Source: Nectonema munidae (taxonomy: Eukaryota; Nematomorpha; Nectonematoida; Nectonematidae). From it: 64,000 nucleotides of DNA. The stretch spans positions 1,527,501 through 1,591,500 of the forward strand of contig JAUIRK010000570.1 of assembly GCA_030549495.1 (NCBI GenBank). Reading direction: 5' to 3'. Position 1 is the stretch's first letter, and each line of letters opens with the position of its first letter. Both the position numbers and the translations under genes were made by a program. Positions 58,870 to 64,000 of the stretch are shown here, piece after piece. Below the pieces are notes generated by a model. It was not told where the DNA came from. It ran no database searches and worked only from the letters and a program-made list of their open reading frames with translations.

Positions 58870-60229
58870 TATTTTATGACGTAAAGTGAAAGCGTGGAGT
58901 GTTTTAAATTTATCATCATCAGGTTTGAGATGTTATGAACTGACAATCGGTTTCTTTTTTCTGAACATATATTGTTCATCATTGAAAAGCCTCTTTCTGC
59001 TTCCGCTGTACTAACAAACAGCCACGACATTCAATATATTTTTAGGCCTTTTTATGCTCTCTAGTAAGTTTGCATGTAAAGTTTTCGTTTGAATGAGTTT
59101 TCAATATAATCTCTATATTCATTAAGATCGATTCGATGACAAAAAATCTTTCGAAATAAATGAGGCTTTCCTCGTCATCTTTCCATGAAATAATCACCTC
59201 TTCGATCTGCCATGAATTCGGATTCAAAAAATATGAAAACTCGAGGATTTTGTCGTCAATCTCAGTCGAAAAAGGTGATGCTTTGATAAAGTCATTGCTC
59301 ATCATACGCTTTTCAAAGTTTTCAATAACTTTTTGAAAATGATTTTGACGTGAAATTCTGACTATTTTAGAATTTTCAACCCACTCAATTTCTTTCAACT
59401 CTTCCATAATTTTTTTACCTGCTTCCTTTTCGTAAACACCCTTACTTTCAATCATCAAGTTAAAAGCTTTGATCGATCTTTTAATGAGTTTATCTGCTTT
59501 TTGAATCGTTATATTTCTCGCTTGCAAACCGTTGGACAATATTGAGATTTCTTGAAGAATATCAATCATCAAAGCCAAATCATAGAGAAAACTTTTGTTC
59601 AATAATCGTGAAAAAGCCTTCGTTTAAAAAAAACTTATAAAGAGAAAGGTAGCTACGCCATACAGCAATAGTAGTCCTCAAACTACAAGCTGGACACCTG
59701 GAACCCCAAACCCTACCTATTTTTAAAATTTGCTGCCCTAGCTCCGATGAAATTTTGAAAAGCTCATTTTGATTTTTGTTTGAGTGATGAAAATTATAGA
59801 TCTTATGAATGAATATTTTTAAATGATTAACCTGTTTTACATTATTCACGGAGTCATCCAGTACCAACTGTAACCGCTGATTAAGGCAATGCCAAAGAAC
59901 AATATTTGGAAAACTTTTTCTGAATCGAACACTACGCCTGAATGACGTCCAAGCATGACACTAGCTCCATCTGAGTAAAACGCAACTAAATTTTCTCTCA
60001 AATAATCCTCGTACCACCATTCTTTAAACTTGATAAAAGCGATGAAAAAATGTTTTCTGCACCCTGATCCTCAAGTTCAACCAAATCAAAAAATATAACT
60101 GCTGAAACTTCAGTGTCCTCTACCTTCAAAAAAACGATGAGCACTGATTTGTTGGATATGATGGAAGCTTCGCCTACTATTATACAAAATTTCCGTTTTT
60201 TTCAAATAATTTTGGTGAAAACTTTTTTT
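58870..60229 (-). pseudogene. hAT transposase pseudogene (KIAA1586-like), interrupted by element C
   Basis: Minus-strand pieces in order: 'VGEASIISNKSVLIVFLKVE' and 'VIFFDLVELEDQGAENIFSS' (about 60170-60030); 'ENLVAFYSDGASVMLGRHSG' (59998-59940); 'WHCLNQRLQLVLDDSVNNV' (about 59898-59840, the conserved 'WHC.NHRLEL'); 'LLKIGRVWGSRCPACSLRTT' region ('QQILKIGRVWGSRCPA', 59733-59680); a 186-residue open frame (59602-59042); and the dimerisation end 'AEAERGFSMMNNICSEKRNR' (about 59017-58960). This is the order of E3 SUMO-ligase KIAA1586-like hAT proteins. At least four frame breaks. The N-terminal part should continue above 60229, where element C has inserted. Confidence 0.8.
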
Positions 60230-60579
60230 TTAACCCTATTAGTGCTGGGGGCGTAAAACGCCCCCTTCACTAAAAAATTAATTGTAGAAAATTGGCTGAA
60301 TCATATCTCTTCAAATTTTGTGACTTTTCCTAAAATCGCTAGCTGCATCTTTTGAAATCATTTTCATGGTAGTTGAATGACTCTTTCATGTCCAAAACTG
60401 TCAATCAAAATCAAAAATTAAAATTTTTCAGCAAAATTTTGACATTATCTGTACCTAACCTTATAACTTAGGATCTATATTATATAATACCCTGAAAATT
60501 TATAATTATATACAGTTTGGAACGCATAACACTTTATATATTTAATTTTTTCAATAATCATGGCTACTTTTTAGAAAAT

Positions 60580-61990
60580 GTCAATCAAAATTTTGATTGA
60601 TCAAAAATATATCTAATAAAATATACCTTCAAATTTTACATAAAATATATTTTTTTATACTAAATCGGTCATGCTGTTTTCATTTCTGGACTCATTTTTT
60701 ACATTTAGGATTTGAAAATACCTATAAGTGTTAATCAAATTTGAGGTTTACTTCTGAAAATTGTCTCCAAAAACATTCCTTCACATTTTACATAAAATAT
60801 AACTAAATTGGCCATGCTGGTTTCATTTCTGGACTCATTTTTTACGTTTAGGATCTGAAAATACGTATAAGTGTTAATTAAATTTGCGGTTTACTTCTAA
60901 AAATTGTCTCCAAATACATTCATTCAAATTTTACAATGAAATATATGTTTTTATACCAAATCAACCATGCTGTTTTCGTTTCTGAACTCATTTTTCACAC
61001 TTAGAGGTTTTAAAATATCTGTCAATGTCAATCAAATTTGCGGTTTACTTCTAAAAGCTATCTCCAAAAATATTCTCTCAATTTTACATGAAATATATGT
61101 TTTTATACCAAATCAATCATGCTGTTTTCATTTCTGAACTCATTTTTTACATTTAGGATATGAAAACACTTATAAGTGTTAATCAAATTTGCGGTTTACT
61201 TCTAAAAATTGTCTCCAAAAACATTCCTTCGCATTTTACATAAAATATATGTGTTATACTAAATCAACCATGCTAGTTTCATTTATAGACTCAATTTTTG
61301 CAGTTTGAATTTGAAAATACCTATAAGTATCAATCAAATTTGCGTTTAGTTCAAAAATTTGTTTTCAAAAATATTGATTCAAATTTTACATGAAATATAT
61401 GTTTTTATAGCAAATAGATCATGATTTCATTTTTTGACTCAGTTATCGCATTTAGAGGTTTTACTGCTAGTGTCAATCAAATTTGCGGTTTAGGTTTTAA
61501 AACTATATCCCAAAATATTCTCTCTAATTTTACATGAAATATATGTTTTTATACCTATTCGACCATGATAATTTTTATTTCTGAAATCATTTTTTGCATT
61601 TAGAGGTTTTAAATGTCTGAAAGTGTCAATCAAATGTTCGATTAACGTCTAATGTCTACAGAAATATTTTTGAAATTTAAATAAAATATCTGTTTTTATG
61701 CCAAAGGGAAGATGCTGGTTTCATTTTTGGACTCAGGTTTGAAATTTATGGTTTTAAAATATCTGAAAGCTTCAATCAGATTTGCGGTTTACTTCTAGAT
61801 ACTGTCTTCAAAAATATTTAAAAAAAAATAAAATATCTGTTTTATACAAAATCGACTATGCTTATTTTATTTCTGTACTGGATTTTGGATAATACGGTTA
61901 AAAAATATCTCAAAGTGGCAATTGAATTAGTAATGTATGCCTGAAAATCAGTTCTGTAAAAAATTTTCAAAAAACGGCTCCATATTAGAT
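60580..61990 (+). repeat. Tandem array of nine ~148-bp units
   Basis: The core TTTTACATGAAATATATG (variants) recurs near 60632, 60779, 60922, 61075, 61227, 61377, 61520, 61671 and 61816. That gives steps of 143-153. Each unit also carries TCAATCAAATTTGCGGTTTA and ACCAAATCNACCATGCT. Units differ by roughly a tenth of positions by eye, so the array is old. Confidence 0.85.
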
Positions 61991-63009
61991 ATATAGTAAA
62001 AATATACTTTTTTTTTGTATATTTTGGCTTATAATACTTTCTACAATCATCTTGAGTATGAAATATTTATTAAAAAAAACAAAACGTATTATAAAATCTT
62101 ATAAAAATTTGTATGAGAGAAGGAACCAAGTTGAAAACTAATTGAAAAGAGAACATGTGATCAAAACAAATAATTAAAAAAAATATGATCTTGACTAAAT
62201 GGAAGATCTACCATGTTCTAATGAACTAGGAAGTGGTTTAATTATATAATATTAGGTGCTTCAAAAAACATTTTGACTGTGAAAAAAAAGTTCCTCTTTT
62301 ACAAATGAAAAATATTTAAATCTATAGCTTATCATCTAGGATTACAATTAACATTTAGCTAATACGGGTAGGAAATCTGAAAATTTAGAATATATCAGAT
62401 TTATCAAAAATGGCACAGATGCCAATATGTGAGAATTTAGTCACTATCAAGATATTTTTAATTTAAATTGAATTTGTCAATCTTTTTCCTTTTGCGTCAA
62501 AGAAATAATTTTTTAGATAAAGAACGTGGACAACTTTTTGTAATTGAACAATGAACATCACGAATGATTCATCAGAAAAAAACCTTTGAAATGAGATTGG
62601 TTGACAAATATTCAGGCCTGATAATAAAATACACGATACTGATAAAAAAGTCTAAGATCATCTAGAAGATTCTTTAATCAAAATGCTTTGAGAGAGGAAA
62701 ATAGTAATTTTATCATTATAAATAAATTTTCGAACACACATTGAAGATTTCTAATCAAAAAAGAGCTACCAAGAAAGGATCATCATGGAATGAATAGCAA
62801 AATTACATACTGTAAATTATAATATGACGTAGAGACTACAAGCCTATAACGAATTTGTAGCCAAAAAGATGAAGGTCCTATCGAGTTACATAAGTTACTG
62901 ACAAATGAAACATTTTGAGTGAATTAAACACCTAAAGTTGGTTTATTAAATAAATTAAGAAAATAATTACCAGACAAATACTGCAAGTAGAAGTTATTTT
63001 TATGTTTAT

Positions 63010-63655
63010 ATATTTGACATTGATTTACAGGTTTAATCGATTTTTTTGACAGGTTTTATTGATTTCATAAAAAATGACCATCACCATTAAATTCTACATA
63101 CTTAAAATGTATAAAAAACTTTTTATAAGAATAAAAATTTTTATTTTGACATGAGATGTCATATTTAAATTATTTTGTCAGGTTTGACTAATTTTTATAA
63201 AAAAAGAAAGAATATAACAAGTAAACACAGCCTACGTGAAAATGGGTATATGTGTGTAAAATGCTATACACGGTAAACTTCATCATCTCCCTATACTTTT
63301 TATTAAACGTAATTCTCTAATTCAAAAAACCGTGCCTGAACATTCTTTTTGGGATAAATCAATTTTTTGAGAGTTTTGATTGATTTTTATAAAAAAATGA
63401 ATACAACCACTGAATTACACATGCTTAAAAATTGGTATATGTGTGTAAAAAACTTTATATTATTACTTAGATAAAAAGTTTATTTTTAAGATGAGCTGTC
63501 ATATATAAATCAATGCTTTGATAATTTTAATTGATTTTTATAAAAAAAAAAATGAATATCAATGCTGAATTCAGCATGCTTGAAAATGGGTGTATATGTG
63601 TAAATAACATTATATAATTATTTGGATAAAAAGTTTTTTTTGAGATTAGATGTCA
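63010..63655 (+). repeat. Second tandem array, about four ~150-190-bp units
   Basis: Recurring words are TTGATTTTTATAAAAAAA, CATGCTTGAAAATGGGTATA, ATGTGTGTAAA, GATAAAAAGTTT and GAGATGTCATAT. Unit starts lie near 63050, 63190, 63380 and 63530. Sequence is unrelated to the 148-bp unit. Confidence 0.65.
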
Positions 63656-63927
63656 TATGTATATATCATTATACGAATTAAAATAAAAAATGAATTTTTT
63701 CAATCGAAAATTTTTCAAAATTTTTTTTTGAAATCCTGAAGGCAAAATGAAAATTTTGAAAAATTTTTTTTTGATTTTTTGTTGCTTCGTCAAAATTTTA
63801 AAAGTAACTTCAAAAAGGTAAATTTTAAATACCAATTTTAAAACTAAAGATTTTCATACCAAAAGTTAAAGAATTTGCAAAATTATGAAAAGAGGTGATT
63901 TTTCGCGGTGAGGCTGTATAAGGTTAA

Positions 63928-64000
63928 ATTGAAAAACAACAGTTCAAATGATATTCAGTGTTAGTTTCAGTTAAGAAATGAAAGATCAAAGATTTTTTTT
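63928..64000. other. Window end, possibly the continuing hAT
   Basis: If element C ends at 63923, these bases should resume the interrupted hAT on the minus strand. They are too few to test by eye. Confidence 0.3.

Larger units (their letters stand above)
60234..63923 (+). mobile_element. TTAA-target repeat element C, ~3.7 kb, satellite-bearing
   Basis: TTAA at 60230-60233 is followed by CCCTATTAGTGCTGGGGGCG. A proposed right end at 63923, reversed, reads CCTTATACAGCCTCACC with TTAA at 63924-63927. It contains a 148-bp tandem array (60580-61990), a unique segment shared with element B (62130-62702) and a second kind of tandem unit (63010-63655). No reading frame of any length exists, so it must rely on another element's transposase. 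The right end is inferred; the left end is firm because B has the same first ~100 bases. Confidence 0.65.

Noticed and set aside
60580-61990. A CRISPR array (regular repeats)
   Set aside because: Units are contiguous, ~148 bp, degenerate and without spacers; the DNA is from an animal.
1-64000. LINE or LTR reverse transcriptase, retroviral or Polinton genes
   Set aside because: Looked for the usual polymerase, capsid and protease motifs on both strands by eye and found none; weak, short relics could still be missed.

Overview
The window looks like AT-rich genomic DNA of an invertebrate animal. An arthropod is most likely, and a crustacean such as a parasitic copepod is possible, but that is inference from the gene and transposon families; no species can be fixed. 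Coding density is very low. I recognise three host genes. One is a spliced minus-strand ER signal peptidase catalytic subunit (SEC11, 17494-20362, five exons found, last ~16 codons not found). One is a small probable cytochrome oxidase assembly factor (COA1-like, 31144-31575). The third is an intact, intronless GTP-type phosphoenolpyruvate carboxykinase (PEPCK, 34752-36683, minus). These are ordinary housekeeping and metabolic genes and form no operon or pathway together.

Almost everything else recognisable is decayed DNA transposon. hAT remnants of several subfamilies lie at 3578-5613, 13186-14330, 17855-18900, 20826-21945, 24654-26522, 32640-33030, 40318-42318, 44667-46965, 55291-56836 and 58870-60229. 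There is a Tigger/pogo element (14541-16990) and three piggyBac remnants (6303-7125, 39169-39980, 50280-51720). Two copies of a poorly described transposase-like family with a 'VFDTTS' motif lie at 28440-30150 and 51774-52560. Non-autonomous elements with terminal inverted repeats and, in several cases, visible target-site duplications lie at 5895-6175, 22176-22857, 31800-31927, 47040-47297, 48459-48631, 49304-49499 and 53385-53606. At least three tRNA-derived SINE families are present; the best copy (23778-23950) has a 13-bp target-site duplication. I recognised no LTR, retroviral or Polinton remnants, no reverse transcriptase, no rRNA and no true tRNA gene.

The most interesting structure is a family of repeats starting TTAA-CCCTATTA (25061-26230, 26527 to at least 28097, and 60234-63923). 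The larger ones carry arrays of a ~148-bp unit, 5 copies in one and 9 in another. Two of them interrupt a hAT copy whose paralogue at 40-42 kb keeps both sites empty, which shows insertion at TTAA. A third interrupts another hAT. This fits piggyBac-type mobilisation of satellite-bearing, non-coding elements.

Layout: 1-14 kb SINE, hAT and piggyBac remnants; 14-17 kb Tigger; 17-20.4 kb SEC11 with a transposon-filled intron; 20.8-30 kb nested hAT and TTAA repeats plus a VFDTTS element; 31-36.7 kb COA1-like and PEPCK; 39-47 kb piggyBac and two hAT copies; 47-57 kb MITEs, piggyBac, VFDTTS element and an internally deleted hAT; 58-64 kb SINE and a hAT split by the largest TTAA repeat.
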